Assembly: GCA_039029395.1 (NCBI GenBank)
Contig: JBCCGG010000019.1
Span: 1 to 64,000 of the forward strand
Source of the DNA: JBCCGG01 sp039029395
GTDB taxonomy: Bacteria > Pseudomonadota > Alphaproteobacteria > Kiloniellales > JAKSDN01
DNA length: 64,000 nt
Reading direction: 5' to 3'
Below the pieces are notes generated by a model that saw only the letters and a program-made list of their open reading frames with translations, was not told the DNA's origin and searched no databases. The translations under genes and the position numbers were made by a program. Shown here in pieces: positions 16,999 to 24,833 of the stretch (position 1 is the first letter of the stretch; the number at the start of each line of letters is the position of its first letter).

Positions 16999-18188
16999 GC
17001 GGCCTGGCGTCCGGTGAGGTGCTGGTAGATCTCGGGATCCGTCGCGCCCTCGGTGCCGATTACGAGGACGCGGCTGGTCTCGTCGAGGCCAAGCGCGCCC
17101 GCCGTGGCGCCGGCCAGGGCAGCGGCCAGTCCGGCCACCGCGGACTCGCCGGCCACCAAGGCCGGGTCGCCGAAGGGCCCATCGGCCAGCAGCGTCATGG
17201 CCGGGGCGACCAGGTCCTCGCTGACGGTCAGGAAGTCGTCGGCACCGCTGGCCAAAGTGTCCCAGGCGATCATCGAAACCTCGCCGCAGGACAGGCCGGC
17301 CATAAGGGTCTCTTCTTCGATCTCGACGACCGCTGGCCGGCCGGCCCGGGCGCTCGCATGAAGGCAAGCGGCGAGCTCCGGCTCGACCACCAGGAAACGC
17401 GGCCGCTTCGCGCCCCAGGCCTTGTGGAAGACGTCGCACAAGGTTCCCGCGATGCCGCCGACGCCGCCCTGCACGAAGACATGGCTCGGCGGCTGTTCAC
17501 CCAGCTGCTCGACGATTTCGGAGGCCATCACGGAGTAGCCAGCCATGACGTCGCCCGGGATCTCCCGGTAGCCCTCCCAGGAGGTGTCGGAGACCACGAC
17601 CCAGCCGTTCGCGTCGGCGTCCTCGGCGCATTGGCGCACCGAATCGTCGTAGTTGCCGGTGACCCGCACCACGTCGGCGCCCTGGGCCTTCAAGGCCGCC
17701 TCCCGACCCGCGCTGACCTCGGCGTGGATGTAGATCACGCAACGGCAGCCGAACAGGCGGGCGCCCCAGGCGACGGAACGCCCATGGTTGCCGTCGGTCG
17801 CCGAGGCCACGGTGATCTCTTGTGTCAAGGCCCGGTGGCCCCCATCGCGCAGGGCTTCGCCGCTCAACGGGGCGATTCCATGGCGCTTTTCGAGCTCGCC
17901 CGCGAGCAGGCGGTAGACCGCGTAGGCTCCGCCCAGGGCCTTGAAGCTGCCGAGCCCGAAGCGCCCGCCTTCGTCCTTGTAGTAGAGCGCGCCGAGGCCG
18001 GCCGCCTTGGCCAGGCCGGGCAGGGCGACCAGGGGCGTCGGCTCATAACCGGGCCAGGTGCAGATAGCCTCGCGCGCTTGGTCGATCGCGCCCGCGGTCA
18101 GCAGGGTGCCTGGCGGCTCGGTGGCTTGAGGGTTGGCGAAAGGGGCGAGCTCCGCGCCGCGAAAGGGCGCCAAGGGATCTTGAGTCAT
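16995..18188 (-). CDS. dpaL: Diaminopropionate ammonia-lyase
   Basis: 397 residues of PLP fold type II. The PLP lysine lies in DEGGRFGLGSFKALGG (residues about 72-87), the glycine-rich phosphate loop in QGGVGGIAG (about 240) and a substrate motif in SATDGNHGRSVAWGA. These are the signatures of 2,3-diaminopropionate ammonia-lyase (YgeX), which gives pyruvate and two ammonia. Its partner is an M20 hydrolase, as ygeX is paired with ygeY in Escherichia coli, though the hydrolase here belongs to a different M20 branch. It is divergent from the Lrp-family gene at 18353, its likely regulator. Confidence 0.9.
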   Translation of the reverse strand: MTQDPLAPFRGAELAPFANPQATEPPGTLLTAGAIDQAREAICTWPGYEPTPLVALPGLAKAAGLGALYYKDEGGRFGLGSFKALGGAYAVYRLLAGELEKRHGIAPLSGEALRDGGHRALTQEITVASATDGNHGRSVAWGARLFGCRCVIYIHAEVSAGREAALKAQGADVVRVTGNYDDSVRQCAEDADANGWVVVSDTSWEGYREIPGDVMAGYSVMASEIVEQLGEQPPSHVFVQGGVGGIAGTLCDVFHKAWGAKRPRFLVVEPELAACLHASARAGRPAVVEIEEETLMAGLSCGEVSMIAWDTLASGADDFLTVSEDLVAPAMTLLADGPFGDPALVAGESAVAGLAAALAGATAGALGLDETSRVLVIGTEGATDPEIYQHLTGRQAA

Positions 18189-18352
18189 GGCGATCGTGCA
18201 CTCCGTGACACGGCAATGGGTATCATCACTGGCCCGGAAGCTCTAGCACGCGACACATGCGTGTTTTCTGCGAATTTGCTATTGAAATGCATAAGTTTGG
18301 CAAAATCAGTAAGATTAAGCAGATTTTTCGCACACACTGAGGAGATCACGCG
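18189..18352. promoter_or_regulatory. Divergent promoter region of dpaL and the Lrp-family gene
   Basis: A 164-base spacer that is AT-rich on the side of the Lrp gene. It contains an inverted repeat CACGC-N7-GCGTG (around 18248-18264) and a run of A/T-rich Lrp-like half-sites (GCTATTGAAATGCATAAGTTTGG). The divergent layout with an Lrp gene makes ligand-dependent control by that regulator likely, but no site is certain. Confidence 0.4.
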
Positions 18353-18817
18353 ATGAATCGGCTCGATCTCAAGCTCCTGGAGCTGGTGCAGCAGAACAAC
18401 CGCCTGACCGCCGAGGAGCTGAGCGACTCGGTCGGTCTCTCGCCCTCGGCCTGCCAGCGGCGCCTCAAGCGCTTGCGCGAGGAGGGTGTGATCGTCGCCG
18501 ACGTCTCGGTGGTCGCGCCCGAAGCGCTCGGCCGGCGGCTGACCATGATCGTCCAGGTCACCCTGGAGCGCGAGCGGCCCGATCTGATCGACACCTTCAA
18601 ACGCTCGATGATCGCGACGCCCGAGGTCATGCAGTGCTTCTACGTCACCGGCGACGCCGACTTCGTGATGATCTTGACGGTCAAGGATATGAAAGATTAT
18701 GAGGACTTTACCAAGCGTTTCTTCATAGAGAACTCGAACATTCAGCGTTTCAACACCATCGTGGTGATGGATTGGGTCAAGGCCGGGCTTCAGGTGCCGA
18801 TCGCCGAGGACGCTTAG
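18353..18817 (+). CDS. Lrp/AsnC-family transcriptional regulator
   Basis: 154 residues. The N-terminal helix-turn-helix (ELSDSVGLSPSACQRRLKRLREEGVI, residues about 20-48) is followed by a RAM effector domain with the CFYVTGDADFVMIL strand-turn. Lrp proteins sense amino acids and form octamers. It is divergent from dpaL and the M20 hydrolase and probably switches them on with the amino-acid substrate. GAGGAG precedes the ATG. Confidence 0.92.
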   Translation: MNRLDLKLLELVQQNNRLTAEELSDSVGLSPSACQRRLKRLREEGVIVADVSVVAPEALGRRLTMIVQVTLERERPDLIDTFKRSMIATPEVMQCFYVTGDADFVMILTVKDMKDYEDFTKRFFIENSNIQRFNTIVVMDWVKAGLQVPIAEDA

Positions 18818-18925
18818 TTCCAGAAACAATTGAAACATAAACCACCGGGTCGCGACACACGACCGATACGTTCGTGTCCTATCACTGGGGCGTGCCGAGC
18901 GATGCATTGAAAGAGCCCCACAGCC

Positions 18926-19339
18926 ATGACTCCCGAGCAAACCGCCCTGATCCAACGGACCTTCCGATCTGTGCCGCGCGCCGCCGCGGCCGAGATGTTC
19001 TACGCCCGCCTGTTCGAGCTGGATCCCTCCCTGCGGCCGCTCTTTCGCGGCGACCTGAAGCGCCAGGGCGACAAGCTCATGGCGGTGCTCGCGGTTGCCG
19101 TCGAGGGCCTCGGGAACATCGAGGCCATTCTGCCGACCGTCGAAAGCCTGGGCGCGCGCCACGCCGGCTACGGGGTGACCAGCGATCATTACGAGGTGGT
19201 GGGGCGGGCGCTGCTCCAGACCTTGGAGAAGAGCCTGGGCCAAGGCTTCACGGCCGATGTCAAGAACGCCTGGAGCGAGGCCTACGGACTCTTGTCGACG
19301 ACCATGATCCGCGCGGCCGGGCAGGGCGCCCCGTCATGA
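18926..19339 (+). CDS. Single-domain globin
   Basis: 137 residues with the full helix pattern of a bacterial single-domain globin/haem-binding protein: Phe25-Tyr26 at the B helix, Leu32-Pro34 at the CD corner (ELDPSLRPLF), and proximal His79 in SLGARHAGYGV. It has no reductase domain, so it may bind oxygen or NO rather than act as a complete flavohaemoprotein. It heads a three-gene operon with ATGA overlaps (globin, OsmC-like, acetyltransferase), which suggests a role in oxidative or nitrosative stress. Confidence 0.85.
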   Translation: MTPEQTALIQRTFRSVPRAAAAEMFYARLFELDPSLRPLFRGDLKRQGDKLMAVLAVAVEGLGNIEAILPTVESLGARHAGYGVTSDHYEVVGRALLQTLEKSLGQGFTADVKNAWSEAYGLLSTTMIRAAGQGAPS

Positions 19340-19866
19340 GCGCCGAGCGGATCAAACTAGCCGCCGAGCGAGAGATCGCCGAGCTGACCCGCGACCCTGT
19401 CTTGGGCCAGGGCCGGGGCCGCACCACCGTGCGGGCGCCAGGCGGCCTGACCTGCGAGATCGAGGGTGACGGGCGGCACATGATCGCCGACATGCCTGAA
19501 AGCTGTGGCGGCGGCGGCAAAGGGCCCGATCCAGGGTTTCTGATTCGCGCGGCACTGGGCAGCTGCCTTGCGATCGACTGCCGAACCTGGGCTGCACGCT
19601 TCAATGTGCCGATCGACGATATTGAGATCGAGATCGAATCCCAGCTGGACGCCAGAGGCATGCTCGGGCTCAGCCACGACATCCCGCCGGGCTACCAGAA
19701 GGTCGCCTGCGCGATCAAGATCACCAGCCCGGCCAGCCCAGACGCCGTGAGACGTGTCGTCGAGCTGGCCAAGGCCCACAATCCGAGACTCTACGACATG
19801 ACCCACGCCATCCCGGTCGCTTGCGACCTGACGGTGGTCGAGAGCAGCAAGGAAACTCTGTCATGA
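19336..19866 (+). CDS. OsmC/Ohr-family peroxidase-like protein
   Basis: 176 residues with the OsmC fold: an N-terminal beta sheet and a central helix bearing the first cysteine motif ESCGGGG and the second in ALGSCLAIDC. Family members reduce organic hydroperoxides with a Cys pair; here the first Cys sits in an unusual glycine-rich loop, so the exact chemistry is open. It starts at ATG 19336, four bases inside the end of the globin gene, so the two are co-translated. Confidence 0.85.
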   Translation: MSAERIKLAAEREIAELTRDPVLGQGRGRTTVRAPGGLTCEIEGDGRHMIADMPESCGGGGKGPDPGFLIRAALGSCLAIDCRTWAARFNVPIDDIEIEIESQLDARGMLGLSHDIPPGYQKVACAIKITSPASPDAVRRVVELAKAHNPRLYDMTHAIPVACDLTVVESSKETLS

Positions 19867-20438
19867 GCGAACTGATCACTCTAAGGCGCGCGCGACTGGA
19901 AGACTGCGACCACATCGCCCGGCTGTTCCTGATCTCCTCGGACGGCTTGGCGGAGTACATCTGGCGCCAGGTCGCCGAGCCCGGCGAAAGCCTCGAGGAG
20001 ACCGGTCGACGGCGCTACGCTCGGGAAGGGGTCGCCTTCTCCTATCAAAATTGCATCCTCGCGGACCTGCCGGGTCAGACCATCGGCATGCTCCACGCCT
20101 TCAAGATGCCGGAGCCTGACGGCGAGGCAGAAAGCGACCCGGTCCTGAGGCCCTATGCCGAGCTTGAGGATCCGGGCAGCCTCTACATTTCCTCCGTTGC
20201 GATCTATCCCGACCACCGTGGCCGGGGCGCCGGCCAGCGTCTGCTCGCCGCCGCCCACCGGCGCGCCCAGACCCTGGGCTTGGGACGGGTTAGCCTGATT
20301 TGCTTCGAGGGCAACGAAGGCGCCATGCGCCTCTACCGGCGCCTCGGCTACAGGGAGACCGCACGCCGGGCGATCGTGCCGCACCCCAGCTTGCACTACG
20401 CCGAAGGCGATGCCGTGCTGCTGGTCAAGGCGGTGTGA
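19863..20438 (+). CDS. GNAT-family N-acetyltransferase
   Basis: 191 residues of the GCN5-related acetyltransferase fold. The acetyl-CoA-binding motif A lies at YISSVAIYPDHRGRGAGQRLL (V-x-P with R-G-x-G), followed by FEGNEGAMRLYRRLGY, the usual motif B region. It transfers an acetyl group to an unknown small molecule or protein N-terminus. It overlaps the OsmC gene by ATGA and ends the operon. Confidence 0.88.
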   Translation: MSELITLRRARLEDCDHIARLFLISSDGLAEYIWRQVAEPGESLEETGRRRYAREGVAFSYQNCILADLPGQTIGMLHAFKMPEPDGEAESDPVLRPYAELEDPGSLYISSVAIYPDHRGRGAGQRLLAAAHRRAQTLGLGRVSLICFEGNEGAMRLYRRLGYRETARRAIVPHPSLHYAEGDAVLLVKAV

Positions 20439-20450
20439 GGCCGCGCGCCC

Positions 20451-21215
20451 CTAGTCCTTCCAAAAGGAGTCGCTATAGGCCGGCAGCGCTTCGACCATGC
20501 GAAGCTCGGTGATTCGGCCAGCCTCCAGAGTCGTCAGGTATGCCGCGTGGTTGTGCAGCTTTTTGCCCTTGCGCTCCGCCTTGATCTCCACCATGACCAT
20601 GCCTTGCCGCTGATTTATCTGGCTGCACTGGGTGATCGTGGCCTGGGGCTTGACGTTCTTCACGTCGAGCGCGCGGATATTGTCCAGAAGCCTATCCCGG
20701 CCGACCCACTCATCGACCCCACCCTCGGCGTTGGTGATATAGCTGACTAGGTCTTCCGCCAGAACGCTTTCCATCTCCGCGATATCGGCCCTGGCGAAAG
20801 CCTCGATGAAGCGAGTGATGACCGTGACCACCGGTTCGCAAGCCGTGGGCCTAAAGACCACGTCGATCCGGTGGCCGTCCGGGTCGCCCAGGTAAAGGCC
20901 TTCGGCCTCGCGACCGTACATCTCCGGCCACAGTGGCTGGTCGTGAGTCGTCGCGCCGAGTTCGAGGACCGCGTCGCGAACCCGCGCCAGGGTCTCGGGA
21001 TCCGGTGCTGCGAAGGTGGTTACCCCGCTGGCGACCACGGTCGCCTGTTGGCGGAGCCAAAGTGCCGTGTCCGCTGCGCCGGATCGGCGGGGCTTCATCT
21101 GGACCAGGCTGTCGGCATGCTCGATCAGTGCGTAGCCGAGTGGGGCGAGTGTCGCTTTGTAGAACTGGGCCGATTTGCGAACGTCACTGACACCAAGTGC
21201 TATTGCGTCGATCAT
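20451..21215 (-). CDS. VOC-SnoaL fusion protein
   Basis: 254 residues in two parts. Residues 1-125 are a glyoxalase/bleomycin-resistance VOC domain (opens IDAIALGVSDVRKSAQFYKATL and ends LGDPDGHRIDVVF). Residues 130-250 are a SnoaL/NTF2-like cone fold (TRFIEAFARADIAEMESVLAEDLV, then strands with the WVGRDRLLDNI helix). Both are usually separate proteins. Joined, they may bind one hydrophobic ligand. ATG 21215 has GGGGAGC upstream; the longer frame to 21347 contains no ribosome-binding site. Confidence 0.8.
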   Translation of the reverse strand: MIDAIALGVSDVRKSAQFYKATLAPLGYALIEHADSLVQMKPRRSGAADTALWLRQQATVVASGVTTFAAPDPETLARVRDAVLELGATTHDQPLWPEMYGREAEGLYLGDPDGHRIDVVFRPTACEPVVTVITRFIEAFARADIAEMESVLAEDLVSYITNAEGGVDEWVGRDRLLDNIRALDVKNVKPQATITQCSQINQRQGMVMVEIKAERKGKKLHNHAAYLTTLEAGRITELRMVEALPAYSDSFWKD

Positions 21216-21362
21216 CCGAGCAGGCTCCCCACGACGTGTTCGCGATCGCGCGATGATATGCGCTCTGCTGTCTCCTGCAAACAGGACGATCGGGTGACAG
21301 TTTAGCCCGGGTCTGGCCGGGCCCCGGCCGCTCAGCACAAGAATCATATGTTAGGGATTCGA

Positions 21363-22736
21363 TCACGCATCGGATTGCTTCGACAGGATTCGGTCGGGCC
21401 CTAGGGCGTACCAGTCGATCTTGCGCGTCGCGAACATGGCAAGCGCGAGCGCCACGAAGAGCAGCGAAGAGCCGAGCAGCAGCGCGTGGTCCTCGGAGCG
21501 CAGGGTAAGATAAAGCGTGCCGTAGACCAGCAGCAGTAGGCCGCCCAGGGCCGCGCCGCGCCGGCGGCTCTTCAACACGCTGGTCACATAGCCCGCCAGT
21601 AGGGTCGTGGTCAGGCCGGCGGCGACGGCGTAGCCGGCCGAAAAGCCGATCACCTCCGAGAGCGACAGCAAAAGCAGGAAGAAGAGGCAGAGCGCGGCCG
21701 CTACCATGACGTACTGCACCGGATGGACCCGGGCGCCGGCAACCGCTTCGAACACGAACAGCACGGCCGAAACCAAGGCGACGAACAGCAGGCCGTACTT
21801 CACCGAGCGCTCGCTCATCAAGTAGTGGTTGACCGGCTCGACCAGGCGCACGGCGATTTGGCGCAGATTGGCGCTTTTCAATAGGGCGCCTGGGTCGTCG
21901 GCGCTTTGCACCCAGGCGTCGGCCAGACTCCTGTGAAAGCGGCTTAGGCTCCAGCGTGCGGTGAAGCCCGCGCCGTCGATGGTGCTTTCCCCCGGCAGAA
22001 GGTCGCCGGCGAAGCTTGGATGTGGCCAGGGCGAGGCCAACGCCACCTCGCTTTGCTGACCGAGCGGAAGGAAAGCAAGCGCCTGGCTGCCGTTGAGCGA
22101 AAGAGTGATCGCGAAACGCGCCGGCCAGGTGCCCTCGGCCGCGCCGCTCGCCGGCAGGGCGGCCGTGACTGCCGGCCGGCCGGGCGCCGCCAGGCCAAGC
22201 TCGAGCGCTGCATCGTTCCAGGTCACCTCTTGAACGTCCACCAGGCCGCGCAGATCGCTGATCCGGACCTCGAGCCAAGCCTGATCCCACTGAAGGTCCT
22301 CCTCCTCCAGGCCTAGCGCGCCGAGGTCCGGCCGGCCAAAGCTGCCGGAAAAGGCGCTTTGGGAGCGGTAAAGGATCGCTTCGTAGATTCCTCGGGCGCG
22401 CACCTCCGGCTCGATCCGACTGTCGATGGTTAGGCTTTCGGGCAGAACAAAGAGTGTGCGCGGCTTCTGCCCCACACCCCGCCCGTTTGGATCGGGCATG
22501 ACTCCTTGGGGATCGAGCGCGATAGGCACCGCAAGGATCGGTCCGACGATCTCTTGGGCGCCGCCCCAAACCTCGGCGATCTCCTGTTCCACCTGGTGGC
22601 TGGTCGCTTGGCGCTCGCGCACGATCTCGTGGATGCGATGCAAAGGGTAGAGGCTGAGCAGAACGATCAGCCCGATCACGGCGAGCTTCAGGGTGCCTTG
22701 ATGGCGGGCCAAAAGGCCCAGGGCGGGCAGGGGCAT
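21363..22736 (-). CDS. creD: Inner-membrane protein CreD
   Basis: 457 residues, close to the 450 of E. coli CreD. One N-terminal helix (residues about 17-35) is followed by a large periplasmic domain that begins with the typical VGPILAVPI motif, then at least five C-terminal helices from about residue 310. CreD contributes to cell-envelope integrity. The usual CreBC two-component partners are not here. ATG 22736 follows GAGGAG at the right distance; a frame extension upstream has no site. Confidence 0.88.
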   Translation of the reverse strand: MPLPALGLLARHQGTLKLAVIGLIVLLSLYPLHRIHEIVRERQATSHQVEQEIAEVWGGAQEIVGPILAVPIALDPQGVMPDPNGRGVGQKPRTLFVLPESLTIDSRIEPEVRARGIYEAILYRSQSAFSGSFGRPDLGALGLEEEDLQWDQAWLEVRISDLRGLVDVQEVTWNDAALELGLAAPGRPAVTAALPASGAAEGTWPARFAITLSLNGSQALAFLPLGQQSEVALASPWPHPSFAGDLLPGESTIDGAGFTARWSLSRFHRSLADAWVQSADDPGALLKSANLRQIAVRLVEPVNHYLMSERSVKYGLLFVALVSAVLFVFEAVAGARVHPVQYVMVAAALCLFFLLLLSLSEVIGFSAGYAVAAGLTTTLLAGYVTSVLKSRRRGAALGGLLLLVYGTLYLTLRSEDHALLLGSSLLFVALALAMFATRKIDWYALGPDRILSKQSDA

Positions 22737-22890
22737 TGAACGGCTCCTCGCGGCATGACGAAGCTTTCCAATAGACCCAAAACTGGTGGCGAGATCGTGA
22801 CCGGGGGCCGGCCATTTCGCGGTCTCCTCGTGGCACGGGCGAATGGAAGGACCGGCCACAACCGGGGGCTAGACTTTACCAGAATTAAAG

Positions 22891-22912
22891 AATATAAAGA
22901 TATCTTGATATT
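22891..22912. promoter_or_regulatory. Palindromic operator of the met operon (ArsR-type)
   Basis: AATATAAAGATATCTTGATATT is palindromic except for one symmetric mismatch pair, with AAGATATCTT perfect at its centre. It lies 31 bases before the ArsR-family start codon in AT-rich promoter DNA. Long AT palindromes of this type are bound by ArsR-family regulators of the SAM/SAH-cycle group, so autoregulation with metF and metH is likely. Confidence 0.7.
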
Positions 22913-22943
22913 ATGATGTCATAGGCTGAATGGAACTCCGGTC

Positions 22944-23888
22944 ATGGACCAACTCCTCATCGCTCTCAAGGCCGCGGGCGAGCCAACCCGGCTCCGGCTC
23001 TTGGCGCTCTGCGCCCACATGGACCTGACGGTGACTCAGCTGACGAAAATCCTCGGTCAGAGCCAGCCTCGAGTGTCGCGCCATCTCAAGCTATTGAACG
23101 AGGCCGGCCTGCTGGAGCGCTTTCGGGAGGGCAGCTGGATCTTCTACCGTCTGGCCTCCCACGGGCTCGGCGCCGAACTGGGACGCACTCTAGTGGACGC
23201 CCTGCCCGAGCAAGACGAGGTCCTGGCGCTCGATTTCAAGCGTCTGGAGGCAATACAGAAAGAGCGGGCCAAGCTGGCCAAGGCCTACTTCAAGCGCAAC
23301 GCCGGCCAGTGGCACAAGATCCGCGCGCTCCACGTGGACGAGGCCCAGGTCGAGGCACGCCTGATCGAGCTGCTGTCCGGCGACGCGGTCGCCGATCTGC
23401 TCGACATCGGCACCGGCACCGGGCGTCTGCTGGAGCTCTTCGGACCCCGGGTCGAGCAGGCGGTCGGCATCGACCTGTCGCGCGAGATGCTGACCGTGGC
23501 GCGCGCCAATCTGGAGAAGGCGGGCCTAAGGAACTGCAAGGTGCGCGAAGGCAACATGTACCAGCTGCCATTGGCCGACCGCTCCTTCGACGCGGTCACC
23601 CTGCACCAAGTACTGCACTACGCCGACGAGCCGGAGCGGGCGATCGCTGAGGCCGCCCGGGTGCTGCGCCCCGAGGGCCGGCTGGTGCTGATCGATTTTA
23701 CCAAGCACGAGCTGGACGAGCTGCGCGCCAAGCACCATCACCGCTGGCTCGGCTTTGGCGACCGGGACGTCGCCGGTTGGTTTGCCCGGGCCGGCCTTAC
23801 GCCAGAAGCGCCGATCGCGCTGCCCGGCGATCCTCTTACCGTGAACCTTTGGTCGGCGCGCAAGCCGCGCGGCCGCGCCCTGCACTGA
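22944..23888 (+). CDS. ArsR-family regulator fused to SAM-dependent methyltransferase
   Basis: 314 residues in two domains. Residues 1-95 form an ArsR winged helix (LTVTQLTKILGQSQPRVSRHLKLLNEAGLLE), without obvious metal-binding cysteines. Residues 135-300 form a class I methyltransferase with the SAM motif LLDIGTGTGRLLE, Asp at VGIDLS and the motif LHQVLHYADEP. It precedes metF and metH by 18 bases, so it probably senses SAM or S-adenosylhomocysteine through the methyltransferase domain and represses the methionine cycle. This matches the known SahR/SamR-type regulators of proteobacteria, which I name from memory. Confidence 0.88.
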   Translation: MDQLLIALKAAGEPTRLRLLALCAHMDLTVTQLTKILGQSQPRVSRHLKLLNEAGLLERFREGSWIFYRLASHGLGAELGRTLVDALPEQDEVLALDFKRLEAIQKERAKLAKAYFKRNAGQWHKIRALHVDEAQVEARLIELLSGDAVADLLDIGTGTGRLLELFGPRVEQAVGIDLSREMLTVARANLEKAGLRNCKVREGNMYQLPLADRSFDAVTLHQVLHYADEPERAIAEAARVLRPEGRLVLIDFTKHELDELRAKHHHRWLGFGDRDVAGWFARAGLTPEAPIALPGDPLTVNLWSARKPRGRALH

Positions 23889-23906
23889 GCCGAGGAGGCG
23901 ATTGCG

Positions 23907-24833
23907 ATGAGCACCCTGGAAGTCGTAACCCCGCAGGTCGCCGTGCCGGCGCCTTGCGCCGAGGACCTGGCGGTCTCCTTCGAGATCTTTCCGCCCAAGT
24001 CGGACGCGGCGGACACCAAGCTGTGGGCGGAGTTAGCGCGCTTGGCCCGGCTCGAGCCGGCCTTCGTCTCGGTCACCTACGGCGCCGGTGGCACGACCCA
24101 AGAGCGCACCCTATCGACCGTCGAGCGATTAAGGCGCGAGACCTCGATCCCGCCAGCCGCTCATCTGACCTGCGTCGGCGCCGCGCGAGGCGAGATCGAC
24201 GACTTGGCCCGTGGCTATTGGGAGGCCGGCGTGCGCCACATCGTTGCCTTGCGAGGCGATCCCCAGGAGGCGGGCGGCTACACGCCCCACCCAGAGGGTT
24301 ATGCCTATGCTGCCGATCTGGTCGCCGGCCTGCGCCGGGTCGCGCCCTTCGAGATCAGCGTGGCGGCCTATCCCGAAGTCCACCCCGAGGCCGGCACCGC
24401 GCGCCATGATCTCGATAACCTGAAACGCAAGATCGACGCCGGTGCCGACCGGGCGATCACACAGTTCTTCTTCGAGCCGGAGCCCTTTCTGCGGTTCCGC
24501 GACCGGGCCGCGGCGGCCGGCATCACGGCGCCGATCTTGCCCGGCATCCTGCCGATCGTCGACTTCGACCGGGCGCGCGGCTTCGCCGAGCGCTGTGGCG
24601 CCTCGATCCCGGCTTGGCTGCCGCCGCTGTTCGAGGGCCTGAGCGACGACGACGACACCCGCACCTTGGTGGCGACGGTCGCGGCCTGCGAACTCTGCCG
24701 TCAGCTGCGCGAGGAAGGCGTGGAGGCCTTTCACTTCTACACCCTCAACCGGGCCGAGCTGACCACGGCAATCTGCCGCAGCCTGCGCTACCCGGTACCG
24801 ATCACCCGCACGCCTGTGGGAGGCCGGCGATGA
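23907..24833 (+). CDS. metF: 5,10-Methylenetetrahydrofolate reductase
   Basis: 308 residues of the MTHFR barrel. Conserved features: VSFEIFPPKSD at the N-terminus, VTYGAGGTT, a HLTCVGA strand, ALRGDP, FEISVAAYPEVHPEA and ITQFFFEPE. It reduces 5,10-methylene-THF to 5-methyl-THF with FAD and NAD(P)H, feeding the methionine synthase encoded next. ATG follows GAGGAGGCGATTGCG; the stop overlaps the MetH start by four bases (ATGA), so the two are co-translated. Confidence 0.96.
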   Translation: MSTLEVVTPQVAVPAPCAEDLAVSFEIFPPKSDAADTKLWAELARLARLEPAFVSVTYGAGGTTQERTLSTVERLRRETSIPPAAHLTCVGAARGEIDDLARGYWEAGVRHIVALRGDPQEAGGYTPHPEGYAYAADLVAGLRRVAPFEISVAAYPEVHPEAGTARHDLDNLKRKIDAGADRAITQFFFEPEPFLRFRDRAAAAGITAPILPGILPIVDFDRARGFAERCGASIPAWLPPLFEGLSDDDDTRTLVATVAACELCRQLREEGVEAFHFYTLNRAELTTAICRSLRYPVPITRTPVGGRR

